From contig JAACJQ010000153.1 of the NCBI GenBank assembly GCA_016879935.1, positions 1 through 64,000 of the forward strand: DNA of 64,000 nt, in the 5' to 3' direction. The notes under the pieces are model-generated. The model did no database searches. It was not told where the DNA came from and saw only the letters and a list, made by a program, of their open reading frames with translations. The DNA comes from Archangiaceae bacterium. GTDB lineage: Bacteria; Myxococcota; Myxococcia; Myxococcales; Myxococcaceae. The translations under genes were made by a program, and so were the position numbers. Positions 17,497-26,190 of this stretch are shown here, piece by piece (the stretch's first letter is position 1; each line of letters begins with the position of its first letter).

Positions 17497-19728
17497 GTGG
17501 CGCGCGTGCACCAGCTCGTTCCGAACTTCCGCCCAGGCGATGCCATGGGAGCGGCGGCCGTCGGGTTTCAGCGCGCGCTGCGGCACGTGGGCATCACCGG
17601 TGAGGTGTTCGCTGGAGAAGTCGAGCCCGGCTTCGACGCGATCGTTCATCACGCCTCGAAGCTGCGGGTCGACCGAGACGACCTCGTGCTCTACCACCAC
17701 GGCATCGCATCGAGCCTCGTCGCGAAGCTGCTGCACCTGCCGTGTCGCCGCGGGCTCGTGTTCCACAACATCACGCCAGCGCGTTTTTACGCAGGCACCA
17801 GGCTGGCCGAACCGCTCGTCACCGGCCGCGCGCAGCTGACGGCGATGGCGGGGCACCTCGACGTCTCCATCGGTGTCTCACGCTACAACGCGCGCGAGCT
17901 CGAGGCGGCGGGGCACCGTGACGTGAAGGTGGTGCCGCTGCTGGTCGAGCCCGAACGGTTCACGGTCGCACAGGCAGACGGCTCGATGCTGACGCGGCTG
18001 AAGAAGCTCGACACGCCGCGCATCGTCTCGGTGAGTCGCGTCGTTCCGCACAAGCGCGTCGAAGATCTGCTGTCGCTCCATCAGGAACTCAGGCGCATCA
18101 CGCCGCGCGCGCAGCTCGTCATCGTCGGCGGGTACGACGCAGGTCAGGCCGCGTTCAAGGCGCTGGCCCGGCGCGCGAAACAGGTCGGCAACGTCACCTT
18201 CCTCGGGCGCGTCACGCACGGGCAGCTCGTCGCGGCGTATCGCTCGGCCGACTGCTTCGTCTCGATGAGCGAGCACGAAGGGGTCGGCGTTCCCCTGCTC
18301 GAGGCGTTCGCGAGCGAGGTGCCCGTCATCGCCTTCGGAGCCGCCGCCGTGCCCGAGACGATGGGTGGCCGGGGTCTGGTGTTCGACGAGAAGCACTTCG
18401 CAGCGCTCGCCGAGCTGACGGTGCAGGTCTCGACGGACGCAGCGGTGCGCGCAGGCCTCGTCGAAGGGCAGACCGAACGCCTGAAGGACTTTTCACTCGA
18501 GGCCGTGGCGAGCGCGCTCGAGAAGGCGCTGCCGCCACGACGACGGCCGACGCCGAAGAAGCGCGACACCCGCCGCGTCGCCTTCGTCGTGCAGCGCTTC
18601 GGAGAGTTCATCGTCGGCGGTGCGGAAGCGCACGCGAGACAGGTGGCGCTCAAGCTCGCGCCGCACGCCGACGTCGAGGTCTTCACCACCTGCGCGACCG
18701 ATCACCTCTCGTGGAAGAACGAGCTCGAGCCCGGCACCACGCGCGACGGCCCGCTCACGGTGCATCGCTTCCCTGCGAGCCGCTTTCGCAACATTCGCGG
18801 CTTCAATCGGCTGTCTGACTCGATGTTCGGCAAGCCGCACGATCTCGTCGGCGAGACGCGGTGGGTCGCCGATCAGGGCCCGACGGTTCCTGCGCTGCTC
18901 GAGCGCCTCGTGGCCGAACGCGAGCGCTTCGACGCCGTCGCCTTCTTCACGTACCTCTACCAGCCGACCGTCTACGGCGTGCCGCTCCTGGCTGACCGCG
19001 CCCTCGTCGTTCCCACGACGCACGACGAGCCGCCGCTCGCTTTTCATCTCTTCGCCGACGCCTTCGAGAAGCCGCGCGCGTTGCTCTGCAACACGCCTGA
19101 AGAAGAGACGCTCATTCGTGAGCGGTTTCCGAACGCGGCCCCTTCGACCATCGTCGGCGTCGGCATCGACGCGCTGCACCCAGACGAGCGGCGCTTCCGC
19201 CAGCAGACCGGCATTCACGGCCCCTACCTGCTGTACGTCGGCCGCATGGAGGCGGGGAAGGGCGTGGCCGAGTTGCTCGCGTTTCACCAGCAGCTCGTGA
19301 AGAAGTTCCACGACGCGCCGACGCTGGTGCTCGCGGGCAGTGGTGAACTCCAGGCGCGTGGGAGTCGCGTCGTGGCACTGGGCCGCGTCGACGAGCAGAC
19401 GAAGTGGGACGCGCTGGGTGGAGCGCTCGCGGTCGTGGTGCCCAGCCGGTACGAGAGCCTCTCGCTGCTCACGCTCGAGGCCTTCGCGGTCGGTACGCCC
19501 GTCATCGGCAACACCATCGGCGCCGTCGTACGCGGCCAGCTCGAGCGCAGCAGCGCGGGCGTGGGCTACGACGACGAACGCTCCTTCATCGCGGCGGTGA
19601 AAGAGGTGGGCGAGCGCCGAAAGGATCTGTCGCGGCACGCCAGGCGCTACGCCGCGAAGCACCAGTGGCAGACGGTCATCGACGCGTGGCTCACGGCCAT
19701 CGACGGCATCAAGGAGACGAAGCGATGA
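17497..19728 (+). CDS. Tandem (bifunctional) family 4 glycosyltransferase
   Basis: 743 residues, GTG start. Two complete GT4-type modules are fused. Module 1 (about 1-345) has 'YHHGIAS', a donor-binding start at 'PRIVSVSRVVPHKRV' and E-x7-E in 'HEGVGVPLLEAFA'. Module 2 (about 357-743) starts with 'RRVAFVVQRFGEFIVGGAEAHARQ', has 'YLLYVGRMEAGKG' and a second E-x7-E in 'YESLSLLTLEAFA'. It probably makes two successive glycosidic bonds of an O-antigen-like polymer in the cytoplasm, before export by the adjacent Wzm/Wzt transporter. Its stop overlaps the next start (ATGA at 19725-19728). Confidence 0.88.
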   Translation: MARVHQLVPNFRPGDAMGAAAVGFQRALRHVGITGEVFAGEVEPGFDAIVHHASKLRVDRDDLVLYHHGIASSLVAKLLHLPCRRGLVFHNITPARFYAGTRLAEPLVTGRAQLTAMAGHLDVSIGVSRYNARELEAAGHRDVKVVPLLVEPERFTVAQADGSMLTRLKKLDTPRIVSVSRVVPHKRVEDLLSLHQELRRITPRAQLVIVGGYDAGQAAFKALARRAKQVGNVTFLGRVTHGQLVAAYRSADCFVSMSEHEGVGVPLLEAFASEVPVIAFGAAAVPETMGGRGLVFDEKHFAALAELTVQVSTDAAVRAGLVEGQTERLKDFSLEAVASALEKALPPRRRPTPKKRDTRRVAFVVQRFGEFIVGGAEAHARQVALKLAPHADVEVFTTCATDHLSWKNELEPGTTRDGPLTVHRFPASRFRNIRGFNRLSDSMFGKPHDLVGETRWVADQGPTVPALLERLVAERERFDAVAFFTYLYQPTVYGVPLLADRALVVPTTHDEPPLAFHLFADAFEKPRALLCNTPEEETLIRERFPNAAPSTIVGVGIDALHPDERRFRQQTGIHGPYLLYVGRMEAGKGVAELLAFHQQLVKKFHDAPTLVLAGSGELQARGSRVVALGRVDEQTKWDALGGALAVVVPSRYESLSLLTLEAFAVGTPVIGNTIGAVVRGQLERSSAGVGYDDERSFIAAVKEVGERRKDLSRHARRYAAKHQWQTVIDAWLTAIDGIKETKR

Positions 19729-20234
19729 AGCTGTTCGGCAAGGACGTGACGGCGAAGAAGCTGCTCGACGTGGTGAAGGAGCGTCTGTCGGCGCGTGGGC
19801 TGTTGCCGCCATCGGAAGACGCAGGCCTCGATCGTGACGTCGAAGCACCGGTCGAGGCGTTCGCGTTCGCCGTGGAGTCCATGAGCGAGCACGTCGACAC
19901 CACGCGCGGACTGCCCATCGAGACGCACCGTGACGGGCTTCAAGGTCGCGCGGTCGTGCTGGCAAAGCAGACGTTCCGCAAAGTGGGGCAGCTGTTCATC
20001 AACGAAGCGCTCGCGCGGCAGGTCGTCTTCAACGGGCACGTGCTCGACGGCTACTCACAGCTCTCGGCCGAGGTGATGCGGCTGCGCTCGCGCGTCGCCG
20101 AGCTCGAGGCGGAGCTCGAACGCGCCACCACGTCCCCGAAGGCGCCCGTGCTCGAGGTGCCGAGCGTGAAGGCTGCGAAGCCCGCGGCGCCGAAGACGAA
20201 GGCCGCGAAGCCTCGAAAGCCACGCGCCCGCTGA
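19725..20234 (+). CDS. Hypothetical protein, coupled to glycosyltransferase
   Basis: 169 residues. It begins at the ATG overlapping the stop of the tandem glycosyltransferase. Residues 1-30 form an amphipathic helix ('KDVTAKKLLDVVKERLSARGLLPP'). A helical middle part leads to a short coiled coil ('SAEVMRLRSRVAELEAELERA', about 120-140) and a basic, Ala/Pro/Lys-rich tail. It has no membrane segment or signal. I do not recognise the family. Position in the operon suggests an accessory role in polysaccharide assembly, for example bringing the glycosyltransferase to a partner, but this is inference from context only. Confidence 0.65.
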   Translation: MKLFGKDVTAKKLLDVVKERLSARGLLPPSEDAGLDRDVEAPVEAFAFAVESMSEHVDTTRGLPIETHRDGLQGRAVVLAKQTFRKVGQLFINEALARQVVFNGHVLDGYSQLSAEVMRLRSRVAELEAELERATTSPKAPVLEVPSVKAAKPAAPKTKAAKPRKPRAR

Positions 20235-20298
20235 CGGTCAAAAGGCGCCTCCGCTGGTTGTGGCGGTGGGGGGCATGCTGTAAGCGCGCACGGGCCGA

Positions 20299-21111
20299 AT
20301 GATCCGCAACCTTCAGGAGCTGTACCAATACCGGGCGTTGCTCTGGGCGCTCTCGATGCGTGAACTCCGTGCGCGCTATCGCGCCTCGGTGCTCGGCTTC
20401 TTGTGGACGTTCTTGAACCCGACGTTGAGCATGGCGGTCTACGGGCTCGTCTTCGGCGTGCTGATGGAGAACCCGCCGCCGCGGTACCCGTTCTATTTGT
20501 TCTGCGGGCTGCTCCCGTGGATCTTCTTCTCGTCGTCGATTCTCGGCGGCACCACCTCGGTGAGTGACCGGAAGGATCTGCTGACGAAGGTGCGGTTCCC
20601 CGCGCAGGTGTTGCCGGCGTACGTGGTGCTCACGAACCTCATCAACTTCGTGCTCTCGCTGCCGCTCCTCTTCGTGCTCGGGCTCGCGTTTCAAGACGTG
20701 CCGTCGTGGCACCTCGTCTTCATCGTTCCCCTGCTGGCGCTGCAGACGTTGTTCACGCTCGCGATCACCTACCTGCTCTCGGCGCTCAACGTGGCCTTCC
20801 GCGATCTGCAGCACATCATGGCGAACGTGATGCAGCTGGCGTTCTTCCTCACGCCCGTGCTGTGGGACGTGCGCACCCTCAAGGGCATCGAGCGCTTCGG
20901 TGTCGCGGTGTCGGCCGAAGAGCTGCAGCGCATCGTGGTGCTGGCGAACCCGATGGCGGCGCTGATGACGGCCTGGCGTGACGTCTTCTTCACCCACCGC
21001 ATTCCCGATTGGGAGCCGCTCGCCGTCGTCGCGGGGCTCACGCTCGTGGTGCTGTGGCTCTCGACCGCCGTCTTCGAACGCCGGCGCGAAGAGTTCGCGG
21101 AGCTCGTCTAA
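20299..21111 (+). CDS. wzm: Polysaccharide ABC transporter permease (Wzm type)
   Basis: 270 residues, standard for the family. An ABC-2 type permease with about six membrane segments. The N-terminal 'ALSMRELRARYRASVLGFLWTFLNPTL' is the typical Wzm/TagG signature (the xRxRYRxSxLGxxWxxLxP block). It forms the inner-membrane channel that exports a lipid-linked polysaccharide such as O-antigen, powered by the ATPase encoded four bases later. The gene follows the glycosyltransferase pair after 64 bases. In Myxococcus the equivalent wzm/wzt genes serve O-antigen and are needed for normal motility. Confidence 0.92.
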   Translation: MIRNLQELYQYRALLWALSMRELRARYRASVLGFLWTFLNPTLSMAVYGLVFGVLMENPPPRYPFYLFCGLLPWIFFSSSILGGTTSVSDRKDLLTKVRFPAQVLPAYVVLTNLINFVLSLPLLFVLGLAFQDVPSWHLVFIVPLLALQTLFTLAITYLLSALNVAFRDLQHIMANVMQLAFFLTPVLWDVRTLKGIERFGVAVSAEELQRIVVLANPMAALMTAWRDVFFTHRIPDWEPLAVVAGLTLVVLWLSTAVFERRREEFAELV

Positions 21112-21115
21112 CGCC

Positions 21116-22402
21116 ATGTCGAACGCGCTCGTCATCGACAACGTCACGAAGCACTTCCAGAAGCGCTCGAAGCGCAACGAGATCACGACCGTCAAGAGCG
21201 AGATCGTTCGCATCTTGAAGGGCCAGCGGAAGGTGATCGAGCCGGCGACGCACATCGAGGCGCTCAAGGGCGTGTCGTTGACCGTGCCGCGCGGCGCGAC
21301 CATGGGCATCGTCGGCCGCAACGGTTCGGGCAAGAGCACGCTGCTCAAGCTGGTCACCGGCATCTACTCGCCGACGGCGGGCTCGATTCAGGTGAACGGC
21401 CGCATCTCGGCGCTGCTCGAGCTGGGCGCCGGCTTTCACCCCGACTTCACCGGGCGAGAGAACATCCTCATCAACGGCATCATCCTCGGCATGTCGCGCA
21501 CCGAGGTGAAGTCGCGCGTCGATCAGATCATCGAGTTCGCCGAGCTGGGTGACTTCATCGACGAGCCGGTGCGCACCTACTCGAGCGGCATGTTCATGCG
21601 GCTCGCCTTCGCCGTCGCCACGCACGTCGACCCCGACATCTTGATCATCGACGAGATCCTCTCGGTCGGTGACGAGCACTTCGGCCGCAAGTCGTCGGCG
21701 AAGATGAACGAGTTTCGCCAGTCGGGGAAAACGATTCTCTTCGTGACGCACGACCTCGGCCGCATCGAGACCTGGTGCGACTCCGCGGTGTGGATCGACG
21801 GTGGCCGCACCCGAATGGTCGGAGACCCTCGCCAGGTCGTCGCCGCCTACCGGCAAGCCGTCTCGGCCGCGGAAGACGAAGGCGCTCGGACCGGCCGGTC
21901 GGCGCTCTCGGCGCCTGGCGTCGCGCTCCCTCAGGTCGATGCGCCGCCCGTCGAGGCCGTGAAGTCGCCGGTGCACGTCGTCGACGTTCGGCTGCGTGAC
22001 GGTGTCGGCGCTCAGCCCTCGGCGTTCTCGGCAGAGGGCGCGCTCGACGTGCACGTCGACGTCGAGCTCTCGACCAGCGCGCGGTGTGAGCTGTCGATCG
22101 AGATCGCGACCCTCGAGGGCATCTCGTTGTTCAAGACGCAGTACGCCGCGGGTCAGCTCGAGCAGGGGACTGCGACGATGCGCCTGTCGTTGCCGCGCCT
22201 CGGCCTCGGTGATGGCGCGCACGTGCTGACCGCGACTGCCTGGAGTGACGGGTTGCCGCCGCAAGCGCTCTCGAAGTCGCTCGTCGTGGCGCCGAACCCG
22301 TCAGCGACGGGCCTCGTCAGGCCCGAGCACGCCTGGTCCACCGAGCCCCGGCGAGAGGTTGCCTCGCCCCAGCCCCTCGTGAAGCCCGCCGTTCAGGCTT
22401 GA
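21116..22402 (+). CDS. wzt: Polysaccharide ABC transporter ATPase (Wzt type)
   Basis: 428 residues. The nucleotide-binding domain has Walker A GRNGSGKST (67-75), an O-antigen-type signature YSSGM (155-159), Walker B ILIIDE (175-180) and the 'VTHD' switch. Residues from about 290 form an extra beta-rich domain ('VHVDVELSTSARCELSIEIATLEGISLFKTQ') like the carbohydrate-binding C-terminal domain of Wzt proteins that read the finished polymer end. This suggests chain-end recognition before export. It begins four bases after wzm. Its last 102 bases overlap the convergent GT87-like gene. Confidence 0.93.
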   Translation: MSNALVIDNVTKHFQKRSKRNEITTVKSEIVRILKGQRKVIEPATHIEALKGVSLTVPRGATMGIVGRNGSGKSTLLKLVTGIYSPTAGSIQVNGRISALLELGAGFHPDFTGRENILINGIILGMSRTEVKSRVDQIIEFAELGDFIDEPVRTYSSGMFMRLAFAVATHVDPDILIIDEILSVGDEHFGRKSSAKMNEFRQSGKTILFVTHDLGRIETWCDSAVWIDGGRTRMVGDPRQVVAAYRQAVSAAEDEGARTGRSALSAPGVALPQVDAPPVEAVKSPVHVVDVRLRDGVGAQPSAFSAEGALDVHVDVELSTSARCELSIEIATLEGISLFKTQYAAGQLEQGTATMRLSLPRLGLGDGAHVLTATAWSDGLPPQALSKSLVVAPNPSATGLVRPEHAWSTEPRREVASPQPLVKPAVQA

Positions 22403-23524
22403 GCCGCGCTGAGTCACCAGTAGCAGGGCCCACGTCAGCACCAGCGAGGCCAGCCGCTGGTACGGGTGCACCGGCACGGCGAACACGACGACGAAGGCGG
22501 CCACCACCGGCCAGTGCCTGACGCGGAGCCCACTCAACGCTTCGACGGCGACCGGCAACAGCACCACGAACGAGTAGTCCTTGAAGCGGGGCAGCAGCAG
22601 CGCCCACGTCACCAGCAGCAGCGAGGCGCGGCGCTCGAACGTCGCCCCGGCCGGCCACCAGCGCCAGGTCGCCACGGCAACGCCGAGCGTCGTCAGGGCC
22701 CAGGCGAACAACGCCGAAGTGCCGACTCCGAACACGTCGCGACAGAGCGCGAGCACCGTGGCGTTCTGCGGCGCCCGTTCATCGATCGCCGCCGCGGCTG
22801 AGAGCGCCTCGCGCCACGCCGTGGGGTTCGTCGCGACGAGCACCCCGCCGATGAGCGCGACGATGCCGACGGCCCCGACGATGCGCCGCCGGGCTCCACG
22901 GCTGAGCTCGGCCAGGGGCAGCAGGGCCAGCGGCGTCAGCTTCCACATCGAGCCCACTGCTAGCGCAGCGACGAAGCCGCGAGGGCGCCCAGCGCGCAGG
23001 AGCAGCAGCGCACTCCAGATGCAGAGCGCTTCGAAGGTGGCGACGTTGCCGGTGAAGAGATCGATGCGCAGCGCGAGCCGGAAGCCGACGAGGCTCGAGG
23101 CCAGGGTGATCGCGAAGACGAGCGGCCGGGCCCGGAACCAGCCGCGCCAGAGCAGGCCGAGCCCGATGACGGCGAGCGCCTTGGCCAGGGAGTACCACCG
23201 CTGCGCTGCGGGCCAGTCGAAGGTGGCGAGCAGCCTCGCGAAGGGCCAGGCCGTCGGCGGGTAGACGAACGGCGTCGAGGCGCCGCGCCGTGAGAGCACC
23301 TCGAAATCGGTCGGGTTCTCGCCCGCGAGCAACGCCAGCCCAGCTGCGTGGTAGGCGAGCAGATCGCCCGGGTGGCGGTGCTCCCGTTCGGCGGCGAACG
23401 GCACCCAGAGCAGACCGCCCAGCAGGCACGCCCAGCCGAGAATGACCGCGCCGCTGATGAGCCGTGCCTGCACAGGGGCGTGGTAGCCCGGTGCTTCAGG
23501 AAGGTGGAGCGTTTCGGTGCCCAC
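22301..23524 (-). CDS. GT87/DUF2029-like membrane glycosyltransferase
   Basis: 407 residues with about ten hydrophobic segments. The N-terminal loop after the first membrane helix has 'HPGDLLAYHAAGLALLAGENPTDFEV' and 'PFVYPPTAWPFARL', the Asp- and Tyr-Pro-Pro-containing pattern of polyprenol-phosphate-sugar-dependent mannosyltransferases (GT87/DUF2029). It would act in the membrane with a lipid-linked sugar. The start is GTG at 23524, only 17 bases from the divergent gene at 23542. The last 34 residues are Gly-rich and encoded opposite the wzt 3' end, so the extreme C-terminus may be a read-through extension. Confidence 0.78.
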   Translation of the reverse strand: MGTETLHLPEAPGYHAPVQARLISGAVILGWACLLGGLLWVPFAAEREHRHPGDLLAYHAAGLALLAGENPTDFEVLSRRGASTPFVYPPTAWPFARLLATFDWPAAQRWYSLAKALAVIGLGLLWRGWFRARPLVFAITLASSLVGFRLALRIDLFTGNVATFEALCIWSALLLLRAGRPRGFVAALAVGSMWKLTPLALLPLAELSRGARRRIVGAVGIVALIGGVLVATNPTAWREALSAAAAIDERAPQNATVLALCRDVFGVGTSALFAWALTTLGVAVATWRWWPAGATFERRASLLLVTWALLLPRFKDYSFVVLLPVAVEALSGLRVRHWPVVAAFVVVFAVPVHPYQRLASLVLTWALLLVTQRGSSLNGGLHEGLGRGNLSPGLGGPGVLGPDEARR

Positions 23525-23541
23525 GTCGCTAGAGGGCGGCC

Positions 23542-24897
23542 ATGGCGTCTCAGACCGCTCATGATCTTCGCACCGTGGTCACCCGCCGCGTCGGTGTGAA
23601 GAAACGGGTCGCCGTGCTCACGAACGATCTCGCGCTCGTGCGTGCCATCGAGGCGAACGGTTGTCTGGTGCTCGCTGACCCCGCGTCGCTCGACGAGCTC
23701 GAAGCGTTTCGTCCCGAGGTCGTGGTGCTCTTCGACGGCTTCGTGCTGGCCGATGGAGCGGCCGCGCTGCAGCGTCTCGCGCGCGCTGCAGGTCAGGCCG
23801 AGCTGGTGTGCTCGTTCGCGAACGCCGCTTCGGCCTCGCTCGCGTTGGGAAACCTCACCGGCCTCCAGCCCACACCCGCGTTCGCCGAGCCCGAGGTTCG
23901 GCGATGGCTCTCGTCGGCGGGCTACGTCGTCTCGTCGCGCGACGCCGTCATCACCGCGCCGCGCGCCACGAGCCTCAGCGCCGACACCGAGGCCGCGTTG
24001 CGTCAGGTGTTCGAGCAGCTCAACCCCGACGCTGCAGTCGACAGGTTTCTGCTCGTGGCGAAGCGCGGCGCTGAAGCGACGAAGCCCGATCGCACCGAGG
24101 GCCTCGTCAGCGTCATCGTCTCGGGCGGCACCGACGTCGCCGCGCTCGAGGGCACCATCTCGTCGCTCGCGAATCAGCAGCGCCGGCCGCTGGAGCTGAT
24201 CGTGGTTGCGCCGCTCCCTCTGGCGTCGCTCGAAGACGTCGTCACCCGCGCGCGGCGGCGGAGCGGGCTCACCGTCAGCACACACCCTTCGACCTCGGAC
24301 GACGCCAACACCCGGCTCAACGAAGGGCTCACGCACGCCCAGGGCCAGTACGTGGCCTTCGCCGAAGCGGGCGCGTTGTTCTCTCCGATGCACTTCACCG
24401 CGCTCGTGAAGCAGCTCGAAGACGGCACGCTCGCCTGGGCGATGACGACGGCGCTGCCCGGCCCCTTCTCGTTGCGAACCTGGCTCGAGGCGGGCGTGGC
24501 GAAGGAGCAGTGGTTGCTGGACGTGACGCGGCTGGGCTCGTTCAAGCTCACCTTCGCCGAAGCAGCGCCCGACGCCGATGCGGTGCTGTTCGCGCGGCTC
24601 GCGTTGCTCTTTCCTCCCGCCTTCATCACGGCGCCGTCGACGGTCGAACTCCTTCGTCAGCCCACGGTCGATCTCCCCGCGATGCTCGCGAAGCTGAAGG
24701 GCCGCCCGCTGCGGGGGCTCACCACGCTCGAGGCGTTGCTGCACACCACCCCAACGCCGCCGCTCTCCGCCCAGGTGCAGGAGCGCCTCGCCTCCATCGA
24801 TCCCCGCGCAGGCGCCGTCATCGAGCGTGCGCGTGGCCTCGCCGATCGCGTTCAGTCAGCGTGGGTCAAGGCGAAGAAGGACGCGGAGAAGAAGTGA
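23542..24897 (+). CDS. Degenerate GT2-like glycosyltransferase protein
   Basis: 451 residues. The middle part (about 185-300) resembles a family 2 glycosyltransferase N-terminal domain: 'LVSVIVSGGTDVAALEGTISSLANQQRRPLELIVVAP' followed by 'ANTRLNEGLTHAQGQYVAFAEAG', which in active enzymes ends in a D-x-D. Here the acidic pair is replaced by 'AEAG', so catalytic activity is doubtful. The first 180 residues form a separate alpha/beta domain without a recognised family. Being next to the exporter genes, it may be a non-catalytic partner. Its stop codon TGATCA is shared with the convergent gene. Confidence 0.65.
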   Translation: MASQTAHDLRTVVTRRVGVKKRVAVLTNDLALVRAIEANGCLVLADPASLDELEAFRPEVVVLFDGFVLADGAAALQRLARAAGQAELVCSFANAASASLALGNLTGLQPTPAFAEPEVRRWLSSAGYVVSSRDAVITAPRATSLSADTEAALRQVFEQLNPDAAVDRFLLVAKRGAEATKPDRTEGLVSVIVSGGTDVAALEGTISSLANQQRRPLELIVVAPLPLASLEDVVTRARRRSGLTVSTHPSTSDDANTRLNEGLTHAQGQYVAFAEAGALFSPMHFTALVKQLEDGTLAWAMTTALPGPFSLRTWLEAGVAKEQWLLDVTRLGSFKLTFAEAAPDADAVLFARLALLFPPAFITAPSTVELLRQPTVDLPAMLAKLKGRPLRGLTTLEALLHTTPTPPLSAQVQERLASIDPRAGAVIERARGLADRVQSAWVKAKKDAEKK

Positions 24898-26115
24898 TCA
24901 GCTGTGCGGGAAGCCGGCGCGGCGCGCTTCCAGCTGCTTCGCCGTGATCGCGTCGAGCACTGCGCCCATCTGATCGGGCTTCGTGTCGGGCGTGATGTGC
25001 ATGAAGCCGGCGGTCGTCTTCGGCGTCGCGCCGAACTCGCTCGCGAGGTTGTACCCGAGGAAGTTGCAGAGGTACGCGCTGCGGTCGGGCTGGTAGTTCG
25101 GGTCTGACTTGCTGGTGAAGACCTGCCGCTCGGCACCGAAGCCCTGCAGCGCCCAGTCGATCGTCTCCACGGGCAGGTCGGTCTTCAGCTCGTCAGCGCC
25201 GCCTTCGCGAACCTTGCGGTCCGTCATCATCTGGTTGTTGCCGTCGGGCGCTGCGCCGAGGTGATTCTCGGGCCGCTCCTCGACCTGCGCCTGGCCGTGC
25301 GTCACGCCCATCGAGAGGATGACGTCGGGCGGGCTCTTGCGCATCTCGGTCATGAACTGTTCGACCGCGGCGGGTGTCACGTCGAGGCGGCGGTACTCGA
25401 CGATCGCGCCCTTCACACCACGCTCGGCGAGCTTCTGCGCCATGTTCGCCGACGGGTTGTCGGTGATGCCCATGAACGCGCCGTAGCCCGTCACCACCAC
25501 CCGCATCGGCTTCTCACCCGGAGCCAGTCCCAGCGCGGCCGGCTTGTAGAGCATGAGGTGCGCAGCAGGGTCTGACTTCTTCGCGCTGCGGCCCGAGAAG
25601 CTGGCGGCGTCGTAGGGCTGCACGTCTCCACCGAGCACCACGCCCGCGAACGTCGCAGGCAGCTGCGCCTTCACCTTCTCGAGAATCTGTTGCGGCCCTT
25701 CGCCGGCCTTCACGGTCACCGAGAGCTTCTGCCCATCGACGGTCAGCTGCAGCACGCCGTCGGCCTTTGCCTTGCCCTTGAGCGCGAAGGCGTTGTCGAA
25801 GAGCCCGACGCGCGCCGAGAGCCCCGGAACGGTGAGGGTGAGGTTGGCGTAGCGGCCCTCGAGGCTGGCGAGCTGGCCCTTCGCCTCGATGTTCACCCAC
25901 GCGTTCGTCTGACCCATCGCAGCGAGGTGACTGAGCAGCCGCTGCTTCGTGCCGTCGTCGAAACCGTCTGCGGCTTTGAGGAGCGTCGCGCGCTCGGTGC
26001 TCGACAAGCCACCCGCGTCGCGCACCTGCAGCATGATGCGATCGACGTCTGCGGAGTCGACCTTGCCGTCACGTGCCGCAGTGGTCAGCGCCCGACGAAT
26101 GCCGTCAACGTTCAT
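24898..26115 (-). CDS. Pyroglutamyl-peptidase-I-like (C15) protein with N-terminal extension
   Basis: 405 residues. The C-terminal 200 residues match pyrrolidone-carboxylate peptidase (peptidase C15), which removes N-terminal pyroglutamate: start 'VVVTGYGAF' (207-214), a Glu in 'VEERPENHL' (279/280), C350 in 'AYLCNFLGYNLA' and H373 in 'GFMHITPD', which together give the Glu-Cys-His triad. Normal C15 enzymes are about 215 residues; the first 200 here form an extra region with a small helical segment ('DGKVDSADVDRIMLQV', EF-hand-like spacing) and a beta-rich part. There is no signal peptide. The extension may direct export or substrate choice. Confidence 0.8.
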   Translation of the reverse strand: MNVDGIRRALTTAARDGKVDSADVDRIMLQVRDAGGLSSTERATLLKAADGFDDGTKQRLLSHLAAMGQTNAWVNIEAKGQLASLEGRYANLTLTVPGLSARVGLFDNAFALKGKAKADGVLQLTVDGQKLSVTVKAGEGPQQILEKVKAQLPATFAGVVLGGDVQPYDAASFSGRSAKKSDPAAHLMLYKPAALGLAPGEKPMRVVVTGYGAFMGITDNPSANMAQKLAERGVKGAIVEYRRLDVTPAAVEQFMTEMRKSPPDVILSMGVTHGQAQVEERPENHLGAAPDGNNQMMTDRKVREGGADELKTDLPVETIDWALQGFGAERQVFTSKSDPNYQPDRSAYLCNFLGYNLASEFGATPKTTAGFMHITPDTKPDQMGAVLDAITAKQLEARRAGFPHS

Positions 26116-26190
26116 ATGTAGGCAATTATCGCTGATCTCGACGGGTTGGTGCGTGGGCGCGCGCTTTTCTTCTCGAACAAAGACAGCTGG

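Noticed and set aside
22960-24744. Minus-strand frame of 594 residues
   Set aside because: It covers parts of two real genes in the wrong frame, with low-complexity Arg-rich translation.
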